Assembly (NCBI RefSeq): GCF_015223355.1
Contig: NZ_JADFFK010000006.1
Coordinates: 62,001-126,000, forward strand
Length of the DNA stretch: 64,000 nt
Reading direction: 5' to 3'
From: Salipiger mangrovisoli
Lineage (GTDB): Bacteria; Pseudomonadota; Alphaproteobacteria; Rhodobacterales; Rhodobacteraceae
Within the stretch, counting starts at the first letter, position 1, and each line of letters starts with the position of its first letter. This document shows, piece by piece, positions 35,790 through 44,045 of the stretch. A model generated the notes under the pieces. The model was not told the DNA's origin, did no database searches, and saw only the letters and a list, made by a program, of their open reading frames with translations. Both the position numbers and the translations under genes were made by a program.

Positions 35790-37025
35790 TCATGCGTTCC
35801 AGGGGCGGTCGCCCTTGGCATCCTTGACGCGGGTCGGCAGGCCGATTTCATCGAGGATGGTGAAGAACGGCTTGGGGTCGAGTTCCTCGACGTTGCGCAT
35901 GGTCTTGGCGTCCCATTCGCCCGAGGCGACCAGCATCGCCGCAGCGACGGGCGGCACGCCGGCAGTGTAGGAGATGCCCTGGCTGCCCACTTCTTCGTAG
36001 GCTTCCTTGTGGTCGGCGACGTTGTAGACGAAGATCTCGACCTCTTGGCCGTCCTTCACGCCCTTCACCAGATCGCCGATGCAGGTCTTGCCGGTGTAGT
36101 CGGGGGCCAGCGAGGAGGGATCGGGCAGCACAGCCTTGACCAGTTTCAGCGGCACCACCTCGAGACCCTCGGCGGTTGTCACCGGCTGCTCGGACAGCAG
36201 GCCCAGCGATTGCAGCACGGTGAAGACGTTGATGTAGTGCTCGCCGAAACCCATCCAGAAGCGCACGTCGGCCTGCGGGTAATTGGCCGAAAGCGAATGC
36301 ACTTCGTCGTGGCCCGATTGGTAGGCGCGCTGCGTGCCGACGACGGGCAGATCCCAGTCCTTGCCCGACGCAAACATCTTGGTCTCTTTCCACTGCTGGT
36401 CTTCCCAGTAGTAGACGGTGCCGGTGAACTCGCGGAAGTTGATCTCGGGGTCGAAGTTCGTGGCGAAATACTTGCCGTGCGAGCCGGCGTTGATGTCGAC
36501 GATGTCGATGCTCTTCACCTCGTCCATCTGGTCGATGGCAAAGCGGGCGAAGGCGTTGACCACGCCCGGATCGAAGCCCGCGCCGAGGATCGCGGTGACG
36601 CCCTTCTCGGCGCAGAGGTCGCGCTTCTTCCACTCGTAGTTGGCGTACCACGGCGGGGTCTCGCAGATCTTCGCCGGATCCTCGTGGATGGCGGTGTCGA
36701 TATAGGCCGCCCCGGTTTCGATGCAGGCGTCGAGCACGGTCATGTTGACGAAGGCGGAGCCCACGTTGATCACGATCTGCGCGCCGGTGTCGCGGATCAG
36801 CTGCGCCACGGCGGCACTGTCCATCGCGTCGACCTGGTGAGCCTTGAGGACGCCCTCTACCTTCATCGCGCCCTTTTCGCGGACCGACTCAAGGATCGCT
36901 TCGCATTTCGAAAGCGTCCGGCTGGCGATATGGATCTCGCCGAGCACATCGTTGTTTTGAGCGCATTTATGCGCCACGACCTGAGCGACGCCGCCTGCGC
37001 CGATGATGAGAACGTCTTTTTTCAA
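35790..37025 (-). CDS. Carboxynorspermidine synthase-like (saccharopine dehydrogenase family)
   Basis: This 411-residue NAD(P)H-dependent enzyme has an N-terminal Rossmann motif VLIIGAGGVAQVVAHK and the saccharopine-reductase-type core ILGAGFDPGVVNAFA. In the alternative polyamine pathway this family joins aspartate semialdehyde to diaminopropane or putrescine, giving carboxynorspermidine or carboxyspermidine. Translation starts at TTG (37025) with GGAGGT eight bases upstream. The coding frame extends to 37211 but the extra residues are non-conserved and overlap nspC. It follows nspC by 46 bases, and that pairing is the main evidence for the specific role rather than lysine metabolism. Confidence 0.82.
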   Translation of the reverse strand: MKKDVLIIGAGGVAQVVAHKCAQNNDVLGEIHIASRTLSKCEAILESVREKGAMKVEGVLKAHQVDAMDSAAVAQLIRDTGAQIVINVGSAFVNMTVLDACIETGAAYIDTAIHEDPAKICETPPWYANYEWKKRDLCAEKGVTAILGAGFDPGVVNAFARFAIDQMDEVKSIDIVDINAGSHGKYFATNFDPEINFREFTGTVYYWEDQQWKETKMFASGKDWDLPVVGTQRAYQSGHDEVHSLSANYPQADVRFWMGFGEHYINVFTVLQSLGLLSEQPVTTAEGLEVVPLKLVKAVLPDPSSLAPDYTGKTCIGDLVKGVKDGQEVEIFVYNVADHKEAYEEVGSQGISYTAGVPPVAAAMLVASGEWDAKTMRNVEELDPKPFFTILDEIGLPTRVKDAKGDRPWNA

Positions 37026-37071
37026 CTCACTGGACCTCCGTCTTTTGTCCGTCTTGGGTATGCGCGCGGGC

Positions 37072-38163
37072 TCAGGAAAGCGCGGCGCTGAAATCGTCGT
37101 AGGTGAAGTCGCGCACCAGCCGCTCGGAGCCGTCGAGTTCGCGGATGGCGATCGAGGGCATCTGCACCCCGTTGAACCAGTTCTTCTTGACCATCGTGTA
37201 ACCGGCGGCATCCTGAATGCTGAGCCGGTCGCCAGGGTTCAGGGCTTTGGGGAACATGAACTCGCCGAAGATGTCGCCCGCCAGGCAGGACTTGCCGCAG
37301 ATCATCCAGGGCTGATCGCCGCTCTCGTTCATCTTGGCGCTCTCGCGGTAGATCAGCAGGTCGAGCATATGCGCTTCGATCGAGCTGTCGACGATCGCGA
37401 GGTTCTTGCCGTTGAAGAGCGTGTCGAGCACCGTCACCTCCAGCGTGGTCGATTTCGTGATCGTCGCCTCTCCGGGTTCTAGATAGACCTGCACCTCGTT
37501 TTCGCCAGCAAAGCGTTTCAGGCGCTCGGCGAGGCGGTCGAGCGGGTACCCCTCGCCGGTGAAATGGATGCCGCCGCCGAGGCTGATCCACTGCATCTGC
37601 CGGATCAGGTGGCCGAAGCGCTGCTCGATGGAGCCGAGCATGGCGTCGAAGCGCTCGAAGTCGGCGTTCTCGCAGTTGTTGTGGAACATGAAGCCGCTGA
37701 CCTGCTCAAGCACGGGCTCGATGTCCTTGGGGTCATGCTCGCCGAGGCGCGAGAAGGGGCGGGCGGGGTCGGCGAGATCGAAGCTCGAGGTCGACACGCC
37801 AGGGTTCACCCGCAGCCCGCGGGTGTGGCCGCGGCTGACCTCCTCGAAACGCGAGAGCTGCGCCGCGGTGTTGAAGATGATCTTGTCCGAGCTCGCCAGC
37901 ACCTCGTCGATCTCGTGATCGGCCCAGGCCACGGAATAGGCGTGGGTTTCGCCCGGGAATTTTTCCCGGCCCAGCTTCACCTCGAAGAGCGAGGAGGAGG
38001 TGGTGCCGTCCATGTACTCGCTCATCATGTCGAAGACCGACCATGTGGCAAAACACTTGAGCGCCAGCAGGGCTTTGGCCCCCGAGGTCTCGCGCAGATG
38101 GGCGATCTTCTCGAGATTGGGCAGGAGCCGCGATTTGTCGATCAGGTAATAGGGCGTCTGCAT
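37072..38163 (-). CDS. nspC: Carboxynorspermidine/carboxyspermidine decarboxylase
   Basis: The 363-residue PLP enzyme removes the carboxyl group from carboxynorspermidine or carboxyspermidine, giving norspermidine or spermidine. The PLP lysine sits in LLALKCFATWSVFD, typical of NspC. The C-terminal catalytic cysteine region reads CGKSCLAGDIFGEF and the phosphate-binding part YLEPGEATI. Length agrees with the family. It is upstream of its partner synthase on the same strand and about 250 bases downstream of the ectoine operon. The twin palindrome at 38289-38334 separates the two units. Confidence 0.9.
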   Translation of the reverse strand: MQTPYYLIDKSRLLPNLEKIAHLRETSGAKALLALKCFATWSVFDMMSEYMDGTTSSSLFEVKLGREKFPGETHAYSVAWADHEIDEVLASSDKIIFNTAAQLSRFEEVSRGHTRGLRVNPGVSTSSFDLADPARPFSRLGEHDPKDIEPVLEQVSGFMFHNNCENADFERFDAMLGSIEQRFGHLIRQMQWISLGGGIHFTGEGYPLDRLAERLKRFAGENEVQVYLEPGEATITKSTTLEVTVLDTLFNGKNLAIVDSSIEAHMLDLLIYRESAKMNESGDQPWMICGKSCLAGDIFGEFMFPKALNPGDRLSIQDAAGYTMVKKNWFNGVQMPSIAIRELDGSERLVRDFTYDDFSAALS

Positions 38164-38288
38164 CGGTGGTCACCTCCGGACAGCGAACACGGGGAAGCCG
38201 TGCCAATATAGCGCAAGCCCGCCGAGAACAATGCCCCCCTGATGACCGCGGTATCTGACGACCGTGTGACGGTCGCGAAAGGGCGGGG

Positions 38289-38334
38289 GCAAAAGCCTTC
38301 GAAGGCTTTTGCAACTCTCTTCGAAGAGAGTTGC
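38289..38334. repeat. Two abutting perfect 24-base palindromes
   Basis: The first palindrome (38289-38312) has arms GCAAAAGCCTTC and the second (38311-38334) arms GCAACTCTCTTC; both are centred on TTCGAA and share two bases. They can form two adjacent hairpins with TTCG-like turns after the ask stop codon. Their place between ask and nspC suggests termination or attenuation of the ectoine transcript. They may also be a dispersed intergenic repeat of this bacterial group. Confidence 0.65.
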
Positions 38335-38414
38335 GGCTCGGCGGTGGGGCAAAGAAAAAGGGCGGCCCGCGAGCCGCCCCCAGTTGGTCGAAGTCCCTGT
38401 TGGACCGTGCAGGC

Positions 38415-39842
38415 TTAGGCGGCCGTCTTCAGCTTCTGGCTGGCCTGCGGGGAAACGAATGCGCCGTGCAGGGCGGCGATCACCGGATCGAGGTCGTCGC
38501 GCTCGAGGATGAACTGCACATCTACGTTGCGCGGACCCTGCGTCGCGCCGATCGACTCGTAGCCCGCCTCGGCGATGGCCTGGAGACCACGGGTCAGCAC
38601 GCAAAGGGTGCTGAGGTCGCGCCCGATGACCGAGGCCATCGACAGCATGCGCGCGCTGATCTGCGCCTGCGGGTAGAGCTTGGCCAGATCATCCTCGACC
38701 CGGCGCATCGTCTTGAGCGAGCTGTCGAGATAGTGGGTGATCGTGTTGGCGTTCGACACTTTCGAGACGATGCGCACGCCGTGGCGGGTCAGCACGTCGA
38801 GGATCGCGGCGTCATAGCCCTTTACCCCGACCATGTCCTGCTCGAAGACTTCGAGCGCCACGATGTCGAGCCCGGTGACGATCTCGACCGCCGGGGTCTC
38901 GGCGGGCTGGTCGTCGATCAGCGTGCCCGGATCGCCCGGCTCGAAGGCGTTGGTGACGCGCAGCGGCACCTGTGCCTGGCGCAGCGTCTTGGCGGCCTTG
39001 GGGTGGATCGCCTCCATCCCCATGTTCGACAGCTGGTCGGCCACGTCGTAGTTGGTGCGGCCCAGCTTGCGGACGTTTTCCGCGCCCACCAGCTTGGGGT
39101 CGGCCGAGCTTAGGTGGAACTCCTTGTGGATGATCGCCTCGCGGGCCGACGTCAACGCCGCCAGCTTCGAGAAGGTCACCTCGGAGTAGCCCCGGTCGAA
39201 CTCGCGCATCAGCCCCTCGGTGCATTGCGCATAGCCGGTGACGATGGGCATCTCGGAGGCCGGGTCGACCCCCTCCATGGCCTTCATGATCCGCTCTTCG
39301 AGCGTGTAGTGCCCGTCGTCGCGCCAGCCCGAAAGGTCGACATTGCGTGCGTTCACACCGGCGCGCTGGAGCATCAGCACGGTGACATAGGCCGAATGCG
39401 CCTCGCCCAGCCCCGAGAGCAGCTCGCGGATCTGCAGCATGTGCTCCGACAGCTGGAAGTGCCCGTAGGAGCACAGCCGCTGCAGGTCGATCAGGCAGTT
39501 GCGCGCGCCCTCGACGCGGTTGCGCACGAAGTCGGTCGCCTGTTCGACGTCGCCGGGATGATCGAGCACGCCTTCATGCGCCTCGATCATCGCCTTCGAC
39601 ACCTCGGTCAGCGCGTCGTGCCAGCCGTGGCCGGTGTCGGAGTTGGCGAACTGGCCGTAGACCCCCGGCTTGCCCGATTTCTTGTGCTCGAGCAGCAGGT
39701 CGGTGATGCCGCCGAAGGCGGAGACCACGAAGACACGACCGTAGAGATCATCCCCCTCGCGGCCGCCGATGAGCAGCGTGTCGCGCAGTTCGTTCAGGCG
39801 GGACATGCTCGTCCCGCCGATTTTCTCAACGGTATGGGTCAT
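38415..39842 (-). CDS. ask: Ectoine-operon aspartokinase (Ask_Ect)
   Basis: This 475-residue aspartate kinase phosphorylates L-aspartate, the first step to aspartate semialdehyde. The N-terminal nucleotide/substrate motif is KIGGTSMSRL, followed by FVVSAFGGITDLLL. The catalytic region contains FSKLAALTSAREAIIHKEF, and C-terminal ACT-like regions begin around residue 335. Ask_Ect proteins form a distinct group found after ectABC that is thought to be less feedback-inhibited. It starts three bases after ectC, completing ectABC-ask. Confidence 0.92.
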   Translation of the reverse strand: MTHTVEKIGGTSMSRLNELRDTLLIGGREGDDLYGRVFVVSAFGGITDLLLEHKKSGKPGVYGQFANSDTGHGWHDALTEVSKAMIEAHEGVLDHPGDVEQATDFVRNRVEGARNCLIDLQRLCSYGHFQLSEHMLQIRELLSGLGEAHSAYVTVLMLQRAGVNARNVDLSGWRDDGHYTLEERIMKAMEGVDPASEMPIVTGYAQCTEGLMREFDRGYSEVTFSKLAALTSAREAIIHKEFHLSSADPKLVGAENVRKLGRTNYDVADQLSNMGMEAIHPKAAKTLRQAQVPLRVTNAFEPGDPGTLIDDQPAETPAVEIVTGLDIVALEVFEQDMVGVKGYDAAILDVLTRHGVRIVSKVSNANTITHYLDSSLKTMRRVEDDLAKLYPQAQISARMLSMASVIGRDLSTLCVLTRGLQAIAEAGYESIGATQGPRNVDVQFILERDDLDPVIAALHGAFVSPQASQKLKTAA

Positions 39843-39845
39843 GGC

Positions 39846-40238
39846 TTACGCCGCCTCCTCGGCGGGTGCGTAGGAGCCGTCTTCGCGGTGCACTTCGGTG
39901 CCGGTGACCGGCGGGTTGAAGCAGCAGGCCATGTGCAGCTCTTCGGTCGCACGCAGGATGTGCTTGTCGTTGAGGTTCAGCGCGTACATGACGCCGGGCT
40001 TGATCTCGTGGGTCTCGCCGGTGGCGACATCGGTGATCGAGCCCTTGCCGGCCATGCAGTAGACGCTCTCGAAGTGGTGCTTGTAGTGGAACGTGTGTTC
40101 CGAGCCCGCCTCGAGCACGGTGATGTGGAACGAAAAGCCCATGCCGTCATCTGCCAGCAGCAGGCGCGTCGAGGTCCACTGCGCGTCGGCAATATGCTTG
40201 TCGGTTTTCTTCAGTTCGTTGAAATCGCGTACAATCAT
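39846..40238 (-). CDS. ectC: L-ectoine synthase
   Basis: The 130-residue cupin enzyme closes the ring of N-gamma-acetyl-diaminobutyrate to ectoine with loss of water. The cupin metal site region reads AGSEHTFHYKHHFESVYCMAG and a conserved C-terminal stretch is MACCFNPPVTG. Translation from 40238 gives the usual MIVRD N-terminus. It starts four bases after the ectB stop. No ectoine hydroxylase (ectD) is present in the window, so the operon itself makes ectoine only. Confidence 0.95.
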   Translation of the reverse strand: MIVRDFNELKKTDKHIADAQWTSTRLLLADDGMGFSFHITVLEAGSEHTFHYKHHFESVYCMAGKGSITDVATGETHEIKPGVMYALNLNDKHILRATEELHMACCFNPPVTGTEVHREDGSYAPAEEAA

Positions 40239-40242
40239 GGTG

Positions 40243-41532
40243 TTACTCCGCGGCAATCTTGTGGTTGTTCAGGCTCGTGGCGGTGGCGTCGCGCAGAATG
40301 CCGAACCCCTTGCGGAAGGTCTCTTCCGGGGTGGTCAGCGGCGCGAGAACCTTGACGACCTCGTCGTCGGCGCCCGAGGTTTCGATGATCAGCCCGCGCT
40401 CGAAGGCCTCGGCGCAGATCGCGCCGGCCAGCTCGCCCGAGCCGACATCGACGCCGCGCATCAGGCCGCGGCCCTTGAGGTAGGCACCGGGGATCATGTC
40501 GGCGATGGTGTTCAGCTCGTCCTCGACCAGCTGCGCCTTCTCGGCGAGCGACTTCTGGAAGCGGCCATCGGCCCAGAACTTCTCGAGCGCCACGCGCGCC
40601 GTGATGAAGGCGTGGGTGTTGCCCCGGAAGGTGCCGTTGTGCTCGGCCGGTTTCCAGACGTCCAGCTCCGGCTTCAGCAGAAGCGCGGCGAAGGGCAGGC
40701 CGAAGCCCGAGAGCGACTTGGCCAGCGGGATCATGTCCGGCTCGACGCCCATCTCCTCGAAGGAGAAGAAGGTGCCGGTACGGCCGATGCCAGCCTGGAT
40801 GTCGTCGGCGATGAGCAGCGCGCCGTGCTTCTTGGCAAGGCGGGCGATGCCGCGCAGCCATTCGGCGGAGGCGGCGTTGAGGCCACCCTCACCCTGCACC
40901 GGCTCCACGAGGAAGGCGGCGGGGGCGTCGAGACCCGACGAGGGGTTCTCGAGCATCATCTCGATCTGCGCGAGCGTGTCGACATCGGGGCCAAAGGCGC
41001 CCTCGTAGGGCATGTGGGTCACGCCCTGAAGCGGCATGCCGCCGCCATTGCGCTTGCCTTTGTTGCCGGTCGCCGCCAGCGCGCCCACGGTCATGCCGTG
41101 GAAGCCGTTGGTGAAAGCGATGATGTTGGTGCGGCCGGTGACCTTGCGGGCCAGCTTCATCGCGGCCTCGACGGCGTTGGTGCCGGTCGGGCCGACCATC
41201 ATCACCTTGTGGTCCATGCCACGCGGCTCGAGGATCAGGCGCTCGAAGGCGTCGAGGAAGGCTTCCTTGGCGTCGGTGTGCATGTCGAGACCATGGGCGA
41301 TGCCATCGCTCATGATGTGCTCGACCAGCGCCGCCTTCATGTGCGGGTCGTTGTGGCCGTAGTTCAGCGAGGAACAGCCGGCCAGGAAGTCGATGTAGGT
41401 CTTGCCCTGGTCGTCGGTCAGTTCCGAGCCGCGGGCAGAGGTGAAGCTCACCGGGAAGGAGCGGCAGTAGGAGCGTGCCTCGCTCTCGCGGCGAGCGTAA
41501 ATAGTCGGGCCGTTAGACGTGTCTTTCGGCAT
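40243..41532 (-). CDS. ectB: Diaminobutyrate-2-oxoglutarate aminotransferase
   Basis: This 429-residue class III PLP aminotransferase converts aspartate semialdehyde and glutamate to 2,4-diaminobutyrate. Key stretches are MMVGPTGTNAVEAAMKLAR (phosphate binding), LLIADDIQAGIGRTG (PLP ring Asp) and MIPLAKSLSGFGLPF with the Schiff-base lysine. Length is typical. It lies 58 bases after ectA and is preceded by AGGACTT. Confidence 0.95.
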   Translation of the reverse strand: MPKDTSNGPTIYARRESEARSYCRSFPVSFTSARGSELTDDQGKTYIDFLAGCSSLNYGHNDPHMKAALVEHIMSDGIAHGLDMHTDAKEAFLDAFERLILEPRGMDHKVMMVGPTGTNAVEAAMKLARKVTGRTNIIAFTNGFHGMTVGALAATGNKGKRNGGGMPLQGVTHMPYEGAFGPDVDTLAQIEMMLENPSSGLDAPAAFLVEPVQGEGGLNAASAEWLRGIARLAKKHGALLIADDIQAGIGRTGTFFSFEEMGVEPDMIPLAKSLSGFGLPFAALLLKPELDVWKPAEHNGTFRGNTHAFITARVALEKFWADGRFQKSLAEKAQLVEDELNTIADMIPGAYLKGRGLMRGVDVGSGELAGAICAEAFERGLIIETSGADDEVVKVLAPLTTPEETFRKGFGILRDATATSLNNHKIAAE

Positions 41533-41590
41533 AACGAAGTCCTTTCTAGAACTTAGAAAAAGATAAGATTAGCGATGTAAGGGGGAGCGA

Positions 41591-42127
41591 TCAGGCCGCG
41601 GCGCGCAGCGCCTCTTCTTCTTCGGGCAGCTCGATCGTGACCATGTGCTCGGTCGCGTGCATGCCGTCGAAGTGTTCGTCGCGCGTGTAGTGCGGCTCGT
41701 CCGAGAGCTCGCCGCCGATCGAGCGGGCAAAGCTGCGGAACAGGCCCCAGGACGCATCGTTGTCGCGGGTGATCGTCGTCTTGAGTTCCGTTGCCTCAGC
41801 GCATTCCTCGCGCTCGACCAGATGCGTCAGCATCTTGCGGCCGAGACCGAGGCCGCGCGCCTTGGGGCTGACCGCCACCTGCCAGACGAAGAAAGCGTCT
41901 TGGTTGGGGATCATGTGGCCCGAGATCCAGCCCACCGGCTCGCCATCAAGTTCGGCGAGAACACAGGTGTCGCGGAAATGCTCGGCCTGGACGAGGTTGC
42001 AGTACATGGAGTTCTCGTCCAGCGGCTTGCAGGCGCGCACGAGCTCCCAGATCGCAGCCCCGTCCGTTGCTTCGGGCTTACGCAGCACCGGGGTGCGCGC
42101 GTCAGGCTGTGTCATGTCTTTCGGCAT
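41591..42127 (-). CDS. ectA: Diaminobutyrate acetyltransferase
   Basis: The 178-residue GNAT enzyme acetylates 2,4-diaminobutyrate. LRKPEATDGAAIWELVRAC opens the domain and VAVSPKARGLGLGRKML is the acetyl-CoA loop. YCNLVQAEHF is a typical EctA segment. The start at 42127 has GGAGGAA eight bases upstream, so the in-frame ATG at 42157 was not used. It is the first gene of ectABC-ask and is divergent from a MarR regulator. EctA and EctB share the same N-terminal MPKD. Confidence 0.95.
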   Translation of the reverse strand: MPKDMTQPDARTPVLRKPEATDGAAIWELVRACKPLDENSMYCNLVQAEHFRDTCVLAELDGEPVGWISGHMIPNQDAFFVWQVAVSPKARGLGLGRKMLTHLVEREECAEATELKTTITRDNDASWGLFRSFARSIGGELSDEPHYTRDEHFDGMHATEHMVTIELPEEEEALRAAA

Positions 42128-42343
42128 CGATCTGGTTTCCTCCGTTTCGTTCGTCAATCTAACTAATACAGGTGACCAAAAGTTTCAACCACCGAAGCAG
42201 TTTTTGCGCTTATAGCGGCGTATGAGGTCATTTTCAGACGTGAATGATACGATTTTATGAAGCAAATCTGCTTAGTCTTACGAATGACACAGTCAAGTGC
42301 TTAGACAATTGAAGCTTTGGCGGAATCCTGCCAAAAGTTCCGC
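42128..42343. promoter_or_regulatory. Divergent ectA-ectR control region
   Basis: The 216-base region is AT-richer than the flanking genes. It contains AAGCA-AATC-TGCTT at 42260-42273, an inverted repeat. Two further TGCTTAG words occur close together (TGCTTAGTC and TGCTTAGAC, about 42269-42306), plus GCTT...AAGC at 42299-42315. Such sites fit binding of a dimeric MarR-type regulator. TTGAAA followed after 17 bases by TAGTTA on the minus strand (about 42155-42186) is a weak promoter candidate for ectA. Confidence 0.45.
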
Positions 42344-42844
42344 ATGGCTGACCCAACTCCAGATCGCACCGACCAGAGCCTGATCGCGCTGCGCCGTATC
42401 CTGCGCGCGACCGAGCTTTTCGAGCGCAAGCTCGCGCAGGCCGCCGGGCTGACCCCGGCGCAGCTTCGGGTGTTGCAGATCGTCGCCAAGAAGGATCATG
42501 GCACCGCCACCCCCAAGGCGCTGGCCACCCAGATGGGGGTCAGCCAGGCCACGGTCACCGCGCTGGTCGACAAGCTGGTGGCGCGCGACATGGTGGCGCG
42601 GCATCGCTCCGATGTGGACCGGCGGCAGACCGACGTGGCGATCACCGACAAGGGGCGCGCGGCGGTCAGCAGCTCGCCCGACGCGCTCCAGCAGAAGTAC
42701 GTCAAGAGCTTCGAGGCGCTGATGGACTGGGAGCAGGCGCAGCTCGTGGCCTCGCTCGAACGGGTCGCCGCCATGCTCGATGCCCATGAGATCGACGCCT
42801 CGCCGGTGCTGACCATCCGCGATATCCGCCAGGAAGACTATTGA
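42344..42844 (+). CDS. ectR: MarR-family regulator, EctR type
   Basis: The 166-residue protein is a winged-helix MarR regulator. It has LTPAQLRVLQIVAKKD, recognition helix region MGVSQATVTALVDKLV and the wing DVDRRQTDVAITDKGR with the conserved DRR. MarR regulators called EctR repress ectABC-ask in halotolerant bacteria, and the divergent position to ectA supports that role here. The ATG at 42344 is preferred; a TTG at 42317 would add nine residues and no clear ribosome binding site distinguishes them. Confidence 0.82.
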   Translation: MADPTPDRTDQSLIALRRILRATELFERKLAQAAGLTPAQLRVLQIVAKKDHGTATPKALATQMGVSQATVTALVDKLVARDMVARHRSDVDRRQTDVAITDKGRAAVSSSPDALQQKYVKSFEALMDWEQAQLVASLERVAAMLDAHEIDASPVLTIRDIRQEDY

Positions 42845-42848
42845 ACCT

Positions 42849-43733
42849 TCAGGGGCAGGGCAGCCGCGGTCGCGGGTCCGGCCGCGAGTCGTGCGACAGG
42901 TCGTAGAGCCAGCGCGCGAGTTGCAGCGACGGGGCGCTCCAGACCGTCCCGCCATCTGGGAGGCAATGCAACGGGCGGTCGGCGGGACGCCGGGCCAGCC
43001 GGTCGCGCCTGCCGAAACCAAGCTGCCTGACCGTCCTCAGGGCCGGGACGAGCGCCTCTTGCCCTGCGCGCACCGCCTGCTCCAGCGCAAGCTCGACCTC
43101 GGCGGGCGAGGCGCACATTGGAGAGATCTGGGAAAAATTCCCGCCGGCTGGATCGAGCGCGGCGCTGGCGTGCGTCATCGCCTCGCGCGCCGCGGTGGGC
43201 AGCGGCAGGCCCAGGGATGCGCGGCAGGCGGCAAGATGGATATTCGCGACAAGATCGACCGGATTGACATGCTGCCCGCGGGTCGGCCAGGTCCGGCAAA
43301 GTCCGGGCGCAATCCAGGCGGAGTCTTCCGGGCGCGGCGCACTCACTTCGGTGTCGCGGATCACGGTCAGCAGGGCATCGCGGGCCACCTGCGGCTCGCG
43401 CCGCCCGGCCAGAACCAGAGCCAGCCAGGCGAGCGCCGTCGTCTTCAGGTCCGGAAGAGCGGCGTTCGGCGGCATTGTTGCATGCATCCGGAACCAGCCG
43501 TTGCCCTCGGGGGCGGCGCAGCTCTCGATGAACGACAGCCCCCGCTCGAGGGACAGCTGCAGCAGCGGGTCGCGGCCGGCGAGGCCCGGACTCAGCAGGA
43601 TCAGGCAAATCTGCGCGGTTATCAGGCAGGTCTCGTCGGGCCTGCTCGAGGCCTGCGGCTCCTGCACGATCGCGCCGAAGGCACCCGTGGCGGACTGATA
43701 GCCCAGTAGGCCCGCGACCAACGCCTGCGTCAT
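42849..43733 (-). CDS. Unrecognised alpha-helical protein, possible alpha/alpha-toroid fold
   Basis: This 294-residue protein was not recognised. It is rich in Ala, Leu and paired helices, with repeats such as LGYQSATGAFGAI, LTTALAWLALVLAGR and GNFSQISPM. These recall prenyltransferase/terpene-cyclase-like (alpha/alpha)6 barrels, which carry G-x-F/W and helix pairs. No DxDD or other catalytic motif was found. The start at 43733 is chosen because the frame upstream (to 45071) is out of character and antisense to the dehydrogenase gene. It converges with ectR, four bases apart. Function unknown. Confidence 0.55.
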   Translation of the reverse strand: MTQALVAGLLGYQSATGAFGAIVQEPQASSRPDETCLITAQICLILLSPGLAGRDPLLQLSLERGLSFIESCAAPEGNGWFRMHATMPPNAALPDLKTTALAWLALVLAGRREPQVARDALLTVIRDTEVSAPRPEDSAWIAPGLCRTWPTRGQHVNPVDLVANIHLAACRASLGLPLPTAAREAMTHASAALDPAGGNFSQISPMCASPAEVELALEQAVRAGQEALVPALRTVRQLGFGRRDRLARRPADRPLHCLPDGGTVWSAPSLQLARWLYDLSHDSRPDPRPRLPCP

Positions 43734-44045
43734 GACCGCCTGCCGTGGCGCATCCGAAGCGCGGCGACCTGGAACTGTCGTGGGGCGGCGGCTGCGATCA
43801 TCTCTCCCTCGGGCTGGTGGCGCTGCCCAAAAAACTAGCGCAAAAATTCCAAGATCAAACTCCGGGCGCTTGGAGGGAGCCGGTCGTGCGGTGGCGGGCG
43901 CAGGGCGTTTCCCGCTTGTGTCCCGCGCCGCCCTCGGGGCAGATGAGGGGGATCCGCGCCGTGGGGCAGGGCCGTAAGTGCACCCGTGCCTCACGCGAGG
44001 AAATTGCCCCGGCCAAGGGGCGTGAGAAGAACGGAGCAGAGCACC
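43734..44045. other. Intergenic region upstream of the 2-hydroxyacid dehydrogenase
   Basis: These 312 bases lie between two divergent starts. A plus-strand open frame from a GTG at 43745 overlaps the following gene in another frame and lacks a ribosome binding site, so it was not accepted. No clear promoter motif or strong hairpin was found. Confidence 0.35.
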
